Assembly (NCBI RefSeq): GCF_014252955.1
Contig: NZ_JACMIA010000001.1
Location: 2,254,258 to 2,318,257, forward strand
Origin: Stappia sp. 28M-7
GTDB lineage: Bacteria > Pseudomonadota > Alphaproteobacteria > Rhizobiales > Stappiaceae
DNA: 64,000 bases
Reading direction: 5' to 3'
In this document: in pieces, positions 1 to 8,515 of the stretch
Layout: each line of letters begins with the position of its first letter
Position numbering within the stretch: position 1 is the stretch's first letter
Translations under genes and position numbers: made by a program
The notes under the pieces: generated by a model
Seen by the model: only the letters and a program-made list of their open reading frames with translations
Databases searched by the model: none
What the model was told of the DNA's origin: nothing

Positions 1-1174
1 GGCCATACAGAAGGTAGAGATGGCGCCAGCGGTCAGTGTCGATGATCGCCGACATCAGCATGTGCCCGAGCAGGACAACGAACACGCATTGCGCCGCCCA
101 GGTCCAGGGGCGCCGCTGGAAGATCAGCGGAAAGAGGCGGATGGCGGTGAAGGCGACGAGCGATAGATAGGCAACGCCGCCAAGCCAGCCATAGGTGGTG
201 AACGCCTTCAGATAGGTGTTGTGCTCGTCCTCAGGAAAGAAGTTGCGGAACTGCAAGGGACCGAGGCCGAAGGGGTTGTCGAGTACCATCTGGAAGCCGA
301 GCGAGTAGCGTGCGAAGCGACCGAGGCGCGCGGTGTCGTAGTCCTGCACCAGCTTGGCACGCTGCAACAGCATACCGGAGATGGAATCGACCGACAGCGC
401 GACGGCGATCATGGCCAGCAGCGCAAGAGCGCCGGCGATACCGATGAGGATCAGCCGGCTGCGCTCGCCGCGGTCCTGCGTCATCGAGAACAGGATCACG
501 TAGAGCCCGGCTCCCGAAAAGGCTGCAAGGCCCCAGGCTGCGCGCGAAAAGCTGAGCAGGATGCCGAAGCTGAGCACCGCGAGGACGGAAAGGGCGATCA
601 GGGAGCGGTTCAACGGACGGGTCAGCACCGCATGCAGTGCGACTGCCCAGGGGAGCACCAGGAACGGGCCGAAGACGTTCGGATCCTGGAACGTGCCCTT
701 GGCGCGGCCATAGAGAGTGAAAAGGCTGCCGGGCAGGACACCGAAATACCCACCGATGCCGAGAATCGCGACGATGACGGCACTGGCCGTGTAGGCATTG
801 GCGATGGTCGCAAGGCGTGTCGGATCGCTGGCGGTCACGGCAGCGAAGAAGACGGCGGTCAGGGCCAGAAAGCCGGTCACGGCGATGTACATGATCGCCT
901 CGCCGAAATCGTCCGACATCAGCGTCGCCATGAGGCCTCCGCAGATGAACAGGACCACCAGCAGCAGCAGAGGGCCAACGGCGGGGGAAAACCTCGGGCC
1001 GGAGAGCAGCCAGCCGGAGAGCACCACGACCATCGCAAGCTCGTAGGGCGCTGGCTCGCGAAGCACGAAACCGCCGAGAAACGTGACCACCCACAATGCG
1101 AGCGTACCGATGAGGCGCGTGTCGACCCGCAGGCCCGCACCACCGGCAAACCCGCTATGGGTGGCCGCACTCAA
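1..1174 (-). CDS. O-antigen ligase/polymerase (Wzy_C-like) membrane protein, 3' end cut by window edge
   Basis: Predicted inner-membrane polymerase or ligase that would join undecaprenyl-linked repeat units in the neighbouring polysaccharide pathway. The frame is open from a TTG at 1174 to the window edge (391 codons). Its translation is a run of hydrophobic helices with the family's periplasmic-loop signature: a segment reading LDNPFGLGPLQF, then EDEHNTYLKAFTTYGWLGG, as in Wzy_C proteins. GRAKGTFQDPNVFGPFL earlier in the chain is also typical. The TTG overlaps the stop of the upstream phosphotransferase gene by four bases, with GGAG eight bases upstream, so translational coupling is likely. 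The C-terminus is missing. Polymerase and ligase cannot be told apart by sequence. Confidence 0.8.
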   Translation of the reverse strand, partial: MSAATHSGFAGGAGLRVDTRLIGTLALWVVTFLGGFVLREPAPYELAMVVVLSGWLLSGPRFSPAVGPLLLLVVLFICGGLMATLMSDDFGEAIMYIAVTGFLALTAVFFAAVTASDPTRLATIANAYTASAVIVAILGIGGYFGVLPGSLFTLYGRAKGTFQDPNVFGPFLVLPWAVALHAVLTRPLNRSLIALSVLAVLSFGILLSFSRAAWGLAAFSGAGLYVILFSMTQDRGERSRLILIGIAGALALLAMIAVALSVDSISGMLLQRAKLVQDYDTARLGRFARYSLGFQMVLDNPFGLGPLQFRNFFPEDEHNTYLKAFTTYGWLGGVAYLSLVAFTAIRLFPLIFQRRPWTWAAQCVFVVLLGHMLMSAIIDTDRWRHLYLLYG

Positions 1175-2727
1175 TAGGCGTTCTCCGACTTGAACAGGGC
1201 AAACGGCGTTGCCAGCAGGATCCTGAGGTCGAACAGGATCGACCAGTTCTCGATGTAGTAGACGTCGTACTCTACGCGCTTCTGGATCTTCTCCGGCGTG
1301 TCCACTTCGCCGCGCCAGCCATTGATCTGGGCCCATCCGGTGACACCCGGCTTTACCTTGTGGCGTGCGAAGTAGCCGTCGACGACCTCGTCCCAGAGCT
1401 TCTCGTTGGTGTGGGCATTGACCGCATGCGGACGCGGCCCGACCAGCGACAGGTCGCCCTTCAGCACGTTGAAGAGCTGCGGCAGCTCGTCCAGCGACGA
1501 ACGGCGGATGAAGCGGCCGACACGGGTGACGCGCGGGTCGTTGCGGGTCACCACCTTCTTCGCGCCCGGATCCGCCATCTCGTGATACATCGAGCGGAAC
1601 TTGAGAACCTCGATGACTTCGTTGTTGAAGCCGTAGCGCTTCTGGCGGAAGAGGGCGGGTCCCTTGCTGTCCAGCTTCACCGCCAGGGCGGTCGCGATCA
1701 TCACCGGCGACAGCAGCACGAGCATCAGGCTGGCGACAGTCAGGTCGAAGGCACGCTTGGCGATGCTGTCCCAGTCGGCCAGCGGCTTGTGCACCACATC
1801 GACGATCGGCACGGTGCCGATGAAGGACGAGGCGCGGTCGCGAAACGTGAGCTTGTCGGTATGGGCCGACAGTCGGATGTCGACCGGCAACACCCAGAGC
1901 GTCTTCAGGAAGTCGAGCAGCCGCTTTTCCGCGCGCAGCGGGATCGTCACGATCAGCATGTCGATGCGCGCGATGCGGGCGAACTCCACCAGGTCGCTTA
2001 CCGTCCCGAGCTTGGGGTAGCCGGCGACGATGTCGGGCGAGCGGTCGCCCTTGCGGTCGTCGAACAGACCGCAGATGCGAATATCATTGTTGGGCTGGCG
2101 CTCGATCTCGTGAATGAAATCGGCTGCCACCTGACCGCCGCCGACGATCACGGCCCGGCGTTCCAGCCGGCCCTCGCGCGTCCATTTGCGCACGAAGATC
2201 GTGACAAGCGTGCGGGCCGTCAGCAGCGTTGCAAGGCCGAACCCGTACCAGATGATTAGAAGATCCCCCGGCAGGCCGCGCATGACGTTGCCGAAAGTCT
2301 TGGCCATGAACAAGGTGACGAAGACCAGGGTCCAGGCGATGGTCATGCGCGCGGCCTGCGCCACCATGTTGCGCATCAACGGGATCTGGTAGCAGTCCGA
2401 GGCTTGGAAGAAGGCAGAGGACAGCAGCAGTGCGGTGCCGACCGGCAACAGCGCAGTGGAAGACGCGAGCGGCACGCCTCCAGAATGCAGGGACGCGAAG
2501 CCGAAGGCGCTGACGATGGCCAGGTCGGCAAGGCGCACGGTGCCGCCCAGAACGCTCGGCGAGATGACCGAGGTCTGCAGACCGTTGGCGATCTTGATGG
2601 CCAGCGGAGACAGCTTGCTGTTGTTCAGCTGCGCGGAGTTTTCAGCATCGCTCTCGGCGCTGCTGGGCATGACGTTGTGCAGAAGCTGCGCGGTGTGGTG
2701 CGGGGGCACGTCCTTTGCCTCCTTCAT
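1171..2727 (-). CDS. Undecaprenyl-phosphate sugar-1-phosphate transferase (WcaJ/HfsE-type)
   Basis: Starts repeat-unit synthesis by moving a sugar-1-phosphate from a UDP-sugar onto undecaprenyl phosphate in the inner membrane. The 518-residue protein has the full architecture: N-terminal membrane helices (about 60-180), a CoA-binding-like Rossmann domain with VIVGGG near 194-199, one helix near 330-350, and the catalytic domain. The catalytic domain shows KFRSM (376-380), SLDELPQL (411-418), GDLSLVGPRP (424-433), KPGVTGWAQ (459-467) and a terminal YYIENWS motif. The start overlaps the stop of the upstream glycosyltransferase as ATGA, and its own stop overlaps the polymerase start, so the three genes form one operon. 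The sugar donor cannot be read from sequence. Confidence 0.93.
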   Translation of the reverse strand: MKEAKDVPPHHTAQLLHNVMPSSAESDAENSAQLNNSKLSPLAIKIANGLQTSVISPSVLGGTVRLADLAIVSAFGFASLHSGGVPLASSTALLPVGTALLLSSAFFQASDCYQIPLMRNMVAQAARMTIAWTLVFVTLFMAKTFGNVMRGLPGDLLIIWYGFGLATLLTARTLVTIFVRKWTREGRLERRAVIVGGGQVAADFIHEIERQPNNDIRICGLFDDRKGDRSPDIVAGYPKLGTVSDLVEFARIARIDMLIVTIPLRAEKRLLDFLKTLWVLPVDIRLSAHTDKLTFRDRASSFIGTVPIVDVVHKPLADWDSIAKRAFDLTVASLMLVLLSPVMIATALAVKLDSKGPALFRQKRYGFNNEVIEVLKFRSMYHEMADPGAKKVVTRNDPRVTRVGRFIRRSSLDELPQLFNVLKGDLSLVGPRPHAVNAHTNEKLWDEVVDGYFARHKVKPGVTGWAQINGWRGEVDTPEKIQKRVEYDVYYIENWSILFDLRILLATPFALFKSENAY

Positions 2728-3962
2728 TCATGCCTGCCCGGCGATCCGGCTTCCCGGTTCGCCAACGCGCTGGCAGATACCAGCGTCGACGTCTCCGGGC
2801 TCCGTCCAGCCTTGTCCTGCCGCTTTGCGCCTCGTGTTTCCAGATAGAGCGAGGTGATGCGGTCGTTCATCAGTTCGACATTGAACGTTTCCGAAAGGCA
2901 TTTGCGCTGCCCTTCCGCCCGCCGGCGCATGGCGTCCGGGTCGCTGAAGGCGGCGGCCATGGCCGCGGCCAGTTCGTCCACATTGCCGGGCGTTACCAGC
3001 TTGTCGGCATAGCGGCCGAAGATCTCGGGAATGCCGCCCACACGTGTTGCGATCAAAGGCACTTTTGCAGCCACCGTTTCCAGAACGATATAGGGCATGG
3101 CCTCCGCACGGGAGGGCACCACGACGCAGCGTGCCTGACGGAAGGCATCGCGTGCGGGCTTGGCCCCGAGGAACGTGACACGCTGCTCCAGGCCGAATTC
3201 GCGCACCATCGCTTCGTAGCGCGGACGATCTTCGCCTTCGCCGACGATATGCGCGCGTGCCGTCATCCCATAGGTTCTTTCCAGCTGTGCCAGCGCCTGG
3301 ATGAAAAGATCGGGCCCCTTCAGGTCGCGAAGCATGCCGATGAACATGAAGTCGGCCGCATCCGCCTGGGGCGGTACTTCGGAGAATTCCTCGGGGGCCA
3401 ATCCGTTATAGACGACGCGGGCTGCGACCTTCGGTTGTGCGACCTTCGATTCGTACGCAGAGTACTCGTAGTCGGAAACGAAGACGAGCCCGTCGGTGAA
3501 CCGCTCCTGCAACCGCTCCAGCGCGAAATAGATTCGCCCCTCGATGCGCTGCGGATCGTAGTGAAGGCTGCCGCCGTGCGGGCAGTAGATTCGCGTGACC
3601 TTGCGCCCGCGAAGCCGCAGAAAGGTGCCGATCGCACGCGCAAAAACGCCGCCCTTGGCGCCATGGCCATGCAGGACGTCCGGCTTCAGGTCGCGCACGT
3701 GGCGGAAAAGAGAAAAGGCTGCACCAAAGTCGGCGGGGGTAACCTGCCGGCGCATCGGAAAGCGTGCAATGCCGAGGGCGAGTTGCGGAGCGAGCCGGGC
3801 GATGGCCTCGGCCTCGAAGGCGCCGCCGGTGGAAGCGTCGCAGATCACTCCGACCTGGTGGCCGGCACGTGTCTGGGCCAGCGCCAGATCCGAGATGTGC
3901 CGAAAGATGCCGCCGATCGGGGCGCGAACGATGTGAACGATGCGCAAGGGCGCGGCGGTCAT
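2724..3962 (-). CDS. GT4-family glycosyltransferase
   Basis: Predicted cytoplasmic retaining glycosyltransferase adding a sugar to the lipid-linked repeat unit. The 412-residue chain is GT-B fold. The N-terminal half begins RIVHIVRAPIGGIFRHI with the glycine-rich acceptor loop. The C-terminal half carries the nucleotide-sugar domain with FIGMLRDLKGPDLFIQAL and the E-x7-E element (E287 to E295) followed by VGGIPEI. It sits directly upstream of the initiating transferase with a four-base ATGA overlap. The last 30 or so residues are polar, low in predicted structure and lie beyond the usual family end. Donor and linkage are unknown. Confidence 0.9.
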   Translation of the reverse strand: MTAAPLRIVHIVRAPIGGIFRHISDLALAQTRAGHQVGVICDASTGGAFEAEAIARLAPQLALGIARFPMRRQVTPADFGAAFSLFRHVRDLKPDVLHGHGAKGGVFARAIGTFLRLRGRKVTRIYCPHGGSLHYDPQRIEGRIYFALERLQERFTDGLVFVSDYEYSAYESKVAQPKVAARVVYNGLAPEEFSEVPPQADAADFMFIGMLRDLKGPDLFIQALAQLERTYGMTARAHIVGEGEDRPRYEAMVREFGLEQRVTFLGAKPARDAFRQARCVVVPSRAEAMPYIVLETVAAKVPLIATRVGGIPEIFGRYADKLVTPGNVDELAAAMAAAFSDPDAMRRRAEGQRKCLSETFNVELMNDRITSLYLETRGAKRQDKAGRSPETSTLVSASALANREAGSPGRHE

Positions 3963-4087
3963 CTGGAAACTCCCTGGCTCAACGCTTCAGCGCGCCTGGA
4001 TTATCTTCCAGGTCACGCTTGAAGAACGTTAGCAGACAGGGATGAGTCGCTGGTTAATCCGCGAAAGGAGCGAAGGTCGCGCGATGA

Positions 4088-4645
4088 TTAGAAGAATCGC
4101 TCCCGTACATAGATCGTGTCGCCGGGCCGAACGGGGTCGGTGATCGGCACGCGGCCGCTGATCACCTCGCCATTGATCTGGCGCGTGATGTCGACCGAGT
4201 TCTGCTGCCCGCGAGGCGTGAAGCCGCCGGCAGTGGCGATCGCGTTCTGCGCGGTCATGCCCGCGACATAAGGGTACTGGCCGGCATTGCTGACTTCGCC
4301 CATGACGAAGACCGGGCGGTAGGTGGCGACCTCTACGGACACGTCCGGATCGCGCAAGTACCCGTTTTTCAAGCGGTTTGTGATCTGCGCCTCGAGTTCG
4401 CGAACCGTCAGGCCACGTGCTGCGACGCTGCCGATGAGCGGCATCGCGATATAGCCGGCCTGGTCCACCGTATAGGTGTTGTTGAGGTCCTGCTGACCGA
4501 ACACGATCACTCGCAGCACGTCACTGGAATCAAGACGGTAGGGCTTGGTGAGAATGTCGTGGAATGCCGTGGGGGGCTGGCGGTATCCGCTGCAGGCGGC
4601 GACCGTCAGAGCCAGGCAGAGGACGGCGATGAGGCGCGTGAACAT
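4088..4645 (-). CDS. Wza/ExoF-type polysaccharide export lipoprotein
   Basis: Outer-membrane/periplasmic export component for the polysaccharide. The preferred start gives 185 residues beginning MFTRLIAVLCLAL and ending in a lipobox (LTVAAC, lipid Cys18). AGGAG lies seven bases upstream; a longer reading from 4708 lacks a binding site and would bury the signal peptide. After the signal comes the Poly_export domain (YRLDSSDVLRVIVFGQQDL, then VDQAGYIAMPLIGSVAARGLTVRELE) and one SLBB-like domain (VFVMGEVSNAGQYPYVAGM). It is shorter than E. coli Wza, as is common for rhizobial ExoF or Caulobacter HfsD. It is divergent from the co-polymerase gene. Confidence 0.9.
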   Translation of the reverse strand: MFTRLIAVLCLALTVAACSGYRQPPTAFHDILTKPYRLDSSDVLRVIVFGQQDLNNTYTVDQAGYIAMPLIGSVAARGLTVRELEAQITNRLKNGYLRDPDVSVEVATYRPVFVMGEVSNAGQYPYVAGMTAQNAIATAGGFTPRGQQNSVDITRQINGEVISGRVPITDPVRPGDTIYVRERFF

Positions 4646-4815
4646 TCCGATCTCCTGAAGCGATTGCGCCATTCTTTTCCGCAACGTGGTTAACTTGCGG
4701 TGAATCACGGCGGCTTCGGTGTCGTCTTTCAGGTTTACGGTATCGACCGGAGGTTAACTCTCCGCTTACCATGAATCGTCATCATCCTCGCAGACATCCT
4801 TCCGGAGTAGCGAGC
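4646..4815. promoter_or_regulatory. Divergent control region of the polysaccharide export genes
   Basis: This 170-base gap separates the exporter gene (minus strand) from the co-polymerase gene (plus strand) and must hold both promoters. The palindrome GTTAAC occurs twice, at 4689-4694 and 4753-4758, each preceded by G. Such TTAAC elements resemble half-sites of the alphaproteobacterial cell-cycle regulator CtrA, but the full TTAA-N7-TTAA site is not present. No convincing -35/-10 pair was identified. Confidence 0.4.
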
Positions 4816-7044
4816 ATGAATCAGCCGCACGCACCTGACGTCCGCCCGCCCGGCGTCGACGAGCGCGTCGAGATCGACCTTTCGGCGATCCTTACGGCAT
4901 TGCGTCGTTCGCTCCGCTGGATCGTGCCGCTCGTCGTCGGGGCGGTGATCCTGACATTCGTCATTCTCCAGTTCGTTCCCGCGCGCTACCGCGCCGAATC
5001 GAAAGTGCTGATCGAGACTTCCAACATCGTCTATCCCGGCGACGTGCGCGGGGCGGAAGAGGAGAGGGCGTTGCTCGACACCGAGGGCGTCGCCAGCCAG
5101 GTCGAGCTGCTGCAATCTCGTGACCTGATGCGGCGCGTCGCTCAGCGGCTGGATCTCGCCAGTGTTCCGGAGTTCGAGGCCGGCTCCAGCAGCCTGGTTC
5201 GCGAGATGTTCGTTGCGCTCGGGCTGATGCGGGATGGCGACAGCAACACCCGCGAAGAGCGGGTCCTCAAGGTCTTCTACGACAATCTCGAGGTTTTTCG
5301 CGTCGACGGCTCGCGCGTCATCTCTGTTCGCTATGTCTCCCGCGATCCTGAACTCGCTGCCCGGGTCGCCAACGCGGTTGTCGAGGAATATCTGGATCTG
5401 CAGTCGTCGGTGAAGCGCGAGACGACCGATATCGCTGCGGCCTCTCTCGAGCCGCAGATCGAGCGTCTGCGCGAGGAGGTCCAGGCGGCGCAAAAGCGCG
5501 CGGAGGATTTCCGCTCGAAGAACGACCTCCTGCTGGGGGCCGACAACCAGACGCTCGACCGCCAGCAGCTCGGCGAGATCGGCACTCAACTGTCTGATGC
5601 CCGCGCGGCGCAGTCCCAGGCCGAGGCGCGGGCCAAGCTGATCCGCAGCCAGCTTGCCGGTGGCGGGTCGCTCGACGGAATGCAGGACGTGCTGAATTCG
5701 CAGCTGATCCAGCGCCTGCGCGAACGCCAGGTGGAGCTGCAGGCTCGTATCGCCGAATTGTCGACGACACTGCTTCCCAACCATCCGCAGATTCGCGCGT
5801 TGCGGTCGCAGCTCGACGATTTCGAGCGGCAGATCCGCCAGGAAGCCGGGCGCGTGGCCGCGGGCCTTGAAAACGAGGCAGGTATCCAGCAGGAGCGGGT
5901 GGCTTCTCTGCAGGCGACGCTAGAACAGCTGAAGACCCGCGCTGCACGGTCGAACGATGATCAGGTGCGTCTGCGGGATCTGGAGCGGGAGGCGGCGGTC
6001 AAGGCAACCCAGCTCGACCAGTTGATGACCCGCTACCGCGAGGCGGACACTCGGCGCAATGCCACCGCCATCGGCGCCGATGCGCGCGTCATCTCCCGGG
6101 CGACGGTTCCGCTGGAGCCGTTCTCTCCCAAGGTGCCGCAAACCGTCGCCATAGCCGCATTCGTGTCGCTCATGCTCTCGGCCATTGCCGTCATTCTCGG
6201 TGTTTTCGTCTCGGGGCGGGCGTTTGTCACTCGCGTGATCGAGACCGGAGAAACTGCAAATCCGGTTGCCGCCCCTTCGCATTTGGGCAGCGGCGCACGG
6301 CCGTCCACCGAAGCTGCGGGCCTTCCGACATACCGTGCTGGCGCCTCGACGTTCTCCTATGGATGGTCTGCTCCCGTTTCTGCTCAGGCCGCAACGGCGG
6401 CTTCGACCGATGTTGAAGACGACACGCTGCAGGATGCCGAGGCAGTGGCAACGCCCCCCGCCTCCGGGCTCGATGGACCTGCCGCGGCGCCTTCGGCTGC
6501 GCGCCCCCGCCGTGTCGCGGTGCTCAGCGTCGACAGCGACGAGATCTCGCAGAGCGTGACGTTCCGTCTTGTCCGCGCCGCCGCAGAGGAGGGCGTGATG
6601 CCGCTGTTTCTCGAGGTGCGACCTGACCTTGCCGATCCGGAGGCCGTTCCCGGCTTTGCGGAACTGCTGGACGGAACGGCCTCTTTCGCCGGCGTCATCT
6701 ACCGGGATGCGGCGTCCCGCGCTCATGTGATCGAGGCCGGACGCCGCGCGATAGATGACGAGCTCGCCCAGAACGAACGGTTCGAGATGCTGATGGAGGC
6801 GATCGATCACACCTATGATCAGGTGTTCTTCGACCTCGGGCTGATCGACGATTCGCTGATCAGCGCCCAGATCCTGGCGATGGCCGATCAGGTCGTGGTG
6901 GCCTCGGGCGGATCCCCTGCCGATCCGGAGATGGAGGACGCCATGCGCATGCTTGAAGATCAGACCGGCGCGCCGGTGATCGTCGAGACGGTGAATGACG
7001 GAACCAAGGGCAGCGGGACAGGCTGGGCCGACATGGCGGCCTGA
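4816..7044 (+). CDS. Wzz/GumC-type polysaccharide co-polymerase with degenerate kinase-like domain
   Basis: Inner-membrane protein expected to set polysaccharide chain length and couple to the exporter. From the ATG at 4816 (GGAG eight bases upstream) it has 742 residues. The Wzz domain has a first membrane helix at about 35-54, a long periplasmic coiled-coil region rich in Gln/Arg/Glu with GNVR-like motifs, and a second helix at about 440-467. A low-complexity Ala/Pro linker follows, then a domain (about 564-742) that looks like a tyrosine autokinase fold. It keeps VAVLSVDSDE at the first strand and VFFDLG at the Walker B position but has no Walker A glycine-lysine loop and no Tyr-rich tail. 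It is probably kinase-dead. An in-frame ATG at 4771 has no binding site. Confidence 0.88.
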   Translation: MNQPHAPDVRPPGVDERVEIDLSAILTALRRSLRWIVPLVVGAVILTFVILQFVPARYRAESKVLIETSNIVYPGDVRGAEEERALLDTEGVASQVELLQSRDLMRRVAQRLDLASVPEFEAGSSSLVREMFVALGLMRDGDSNTREERVLKVFYDNLEVFRVDGSRVISVRYVSRDPELAARVANAVVEEYLDLQSSVKRETTDIAAASLEPQIERLREEVQAAQKRAEDFRSKNDLLLGADNQTLDRQQLGEIGTQLSDARAAQSQAEARAKLIRSQLAGGGSLDGMQDVLNSQLIQRLRERQVELQARIAELSTTLLPNHPQIRALRSQLDDFERQIRQEAGRVAAGLENEAGIQQERVASLQATLEQLKTRAARSNDDQVRLRDLEREAAVKATQLDQLMTRYREADTRRNATAIGADARVISRATVPLEPFSPKVPQTVAIAAFVSLMLSAIAVILGVFVSGRAFVTRVIETGETANPVAAPSHLGSGARPSTEAAGLPTYRAGASTFSYGWSAPVSAQAATAASTDVEDDTLQDAEAVATPPASGLDGPAAAPSAARPRRVAVLSVDSDEISQSVTFRLVRAAAEEGVMPLFLEVRPDLADPEAVPGFAELLDGTASFAGVIYRDAASRAHVIEAGRRAIDDELAQNERFEMLMEAIDHTYDQVFFDLGLIDDSLISAQILAMADQVVVASGGSPADPEMEDAMRMLEDQTGAPVIVETVNDGTKGSGTGWADMAA

Positions 7045-7081
7045 CCGGGTAGCGGGAATGCTGCCTGGAACCAGGCTCCAA

Positions 7082-7120
7082 AACAAGAAAGGCCAGGCGT
7101 TTCGCCTGGCCTTTCTTGTT
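7082..7120. terminator. Symmetrical bidirectional intrinsic terminator
   Basis: A perfect 18-base inverted repeat (7082-7099 and 7103-7120) with a TTT loop. The outer parts supply an A tract on one side and a T tract on the other, so it can end transcription from both sides. It lies between the converging co-polymerase (ends 7044) and acyltransferase (ends 7144) genes. Confidence 0.92.
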
Positions 7121-7143
7121 GGATGAACCGCTTGGACGGCTGC

Positions 7144-8358
7144 TTAGCCCTTCAGCTTGCGCATGGCGCGAACCACCTGCCAGAGCGCCGGCTTGTTGCG
7201 GATCTGGCGCTTGAGATTGCGCACCTGCTTGATCCCGCGCTGCGCAAGGTGCCCGGTGAGCGTAACCGGGATCTCCACATCCATCAGCACTTCCTTGTCG
7301 GCCCATGCGGTCTTGTAGCGCTCCGCTCCAAGGCCGAAATCGAAGGTGTGGGCCCCAAGCCGGCAGGCATCCGCAATCACATGATTCAGCAGGATGTCGC
7401 CGGGGCTGCAGGCCGCCACCTCTTCGTCGATGCTGTTGGTATAGGCGTGGTATCGGCCATACTGCACGCCGCAAAGGTAGGTCGCGCGGATGCGTCCTCC
7501 CGCTTCCAGCGCGTGGATGGTGACATGCTCGGAGTGATCGCGGATCGCGCCCCGCAGCTGGTCCGTGAGAAAGCCTCGAACGTCGGCCGGCTCGAAAACG
7601 TTGGGGATGCCTTGCGAGGCTTGGCGTGCACTGCGCTGCGAAACCAGCGTGTCCAGGAAGTGCAGGGCCGTTTCCTCGTCCGCTGCCTTGCGCCAGACGA
7701 GACCGCCCAGTTCCGCGAGCTTCTTTTCCTTCACCCGCAGTTTCTTGCGGGCGCTGGCGCTGCGGCGCTCTTTGTAGAGCGCCTCGAAATCGGACTGCAG
7801 CGGAAAGGCGTGAACCGCGTTCAGGCTCTCGGTGGCATGCCGGTCGATCAGCGGATGGACGCGATCATCCATGGTGGCCGGAACGTATTTGAGGTCGAAG
7901 AGATCGATACGGTGCTCGCGCCCGATGCGCAGCAACGCCTTGCGCAGGCTCTTGCCGTGAATGCCGGCAAAGACATCCCGCCGCCAGAGACCGCTGTTCT
8001 GGTTGCCGTGAAAGTCGCCGAGGAATCGGCCGAGCCGAACGGCGCCGCCACATGCCTTCATCACGGCGAGCGGCAGGAGGAACGCGGGCTCGCCCTCGAT
8101 CTCCCCTACGACAATGACCGCCTCGATGCCGCGTGGGCGCCCCACATGATCATACCAGGAGGCGAGCCACTCGTAGCTGGTGAACAGCGTGCCGAAGGCG
8201 TTCTCCTCCAGATGGCGCCAGGCGCAGGCGGCATCCGCCGGGTTGCGATGCGTGCGTACGGCGAACTCGCCATTTTCGAGCATGGCATCCAGCCTCATCG
8301 CTTCAATGTCCATCGTATCCCAGTCATCCGACCGGAACAGTCCGACCGACCTGATCAT
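7144..8358 (-). CDS. GNAT/FemAB-like N-acyltransferase (CelD/HfsK-type)
   Basis: Predicted cytoplasmic acyltransferase of the CelD/BcsL-like GNAT group, probably modifying a polysaccharide precursor. The protein is about 404 residues. Family features include TLFTSYEWLASWYDHVG near the N-terminus, FLGDFHGNQNSG in the middle, and the second GNAT core with YLCGVQYGRYHAYTNSIDEEVAACSPGDILLNHVIADACRLG followed by FDFGLGAERYKTAWAD. The ATG at 8358 is preferred because GGGGA lies just upstream; ATGs at 8367 and 8433 are possible. It converges on the co-polymerase and is divergent from the deacetylase. In Caulobacter, HfsK of this group modifies holdfast; a similar role here is inference. Confidence 0.82.
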   Translation of the reverse strand: MIRSVGLFRSDDWDTMDIEAMRLDAMLENGEFAVRTHRNPADAACAWRHLEENAFGTLFTSYEWLASWYDHVGRPRGIEAVIVVGEIEGEPAFLLPLAVMKACGGAVRLGRFLGDFHGNQNSGLWRRDVFAGIHGKSLRKALLRIGREHRIDLFDLKYVPATMDDRVHPLIDRHATESLNAVHAFPLQSDFEALYKERRSASARKKLRVKEKKLAELGGLVWRKAADEETALHFLDTLVSQRSARQASQGIPNVFEPADVRGFLTDQLRGAIRDHSEHVTIHALEAGGRIRATYLCGVQYGRYHAYTNSIDEEVAACSPGDILLNHVIADACRLGAHTFDFGLGAERYKTAWADKEVLMDVEIPVTLTGHLAQRGIKQVRNLKRQIRNKPALWQVVRAMRKLKG

Positions 8359-8515
8359 TGCGTTCCCCATCCGCCATGCTCTCGTCGTTGTTGACCTGAT
8401 TGCCACTCGTTCGATTGTCGACCTGACTAGCAAGGAGTTCTAAAGAAAACGTCGATATGCTTCCCCCAGTTGAAAAAACCGGTACGTATTCGCCGGAAAG
8501 AGGCATTTTGAGAAG

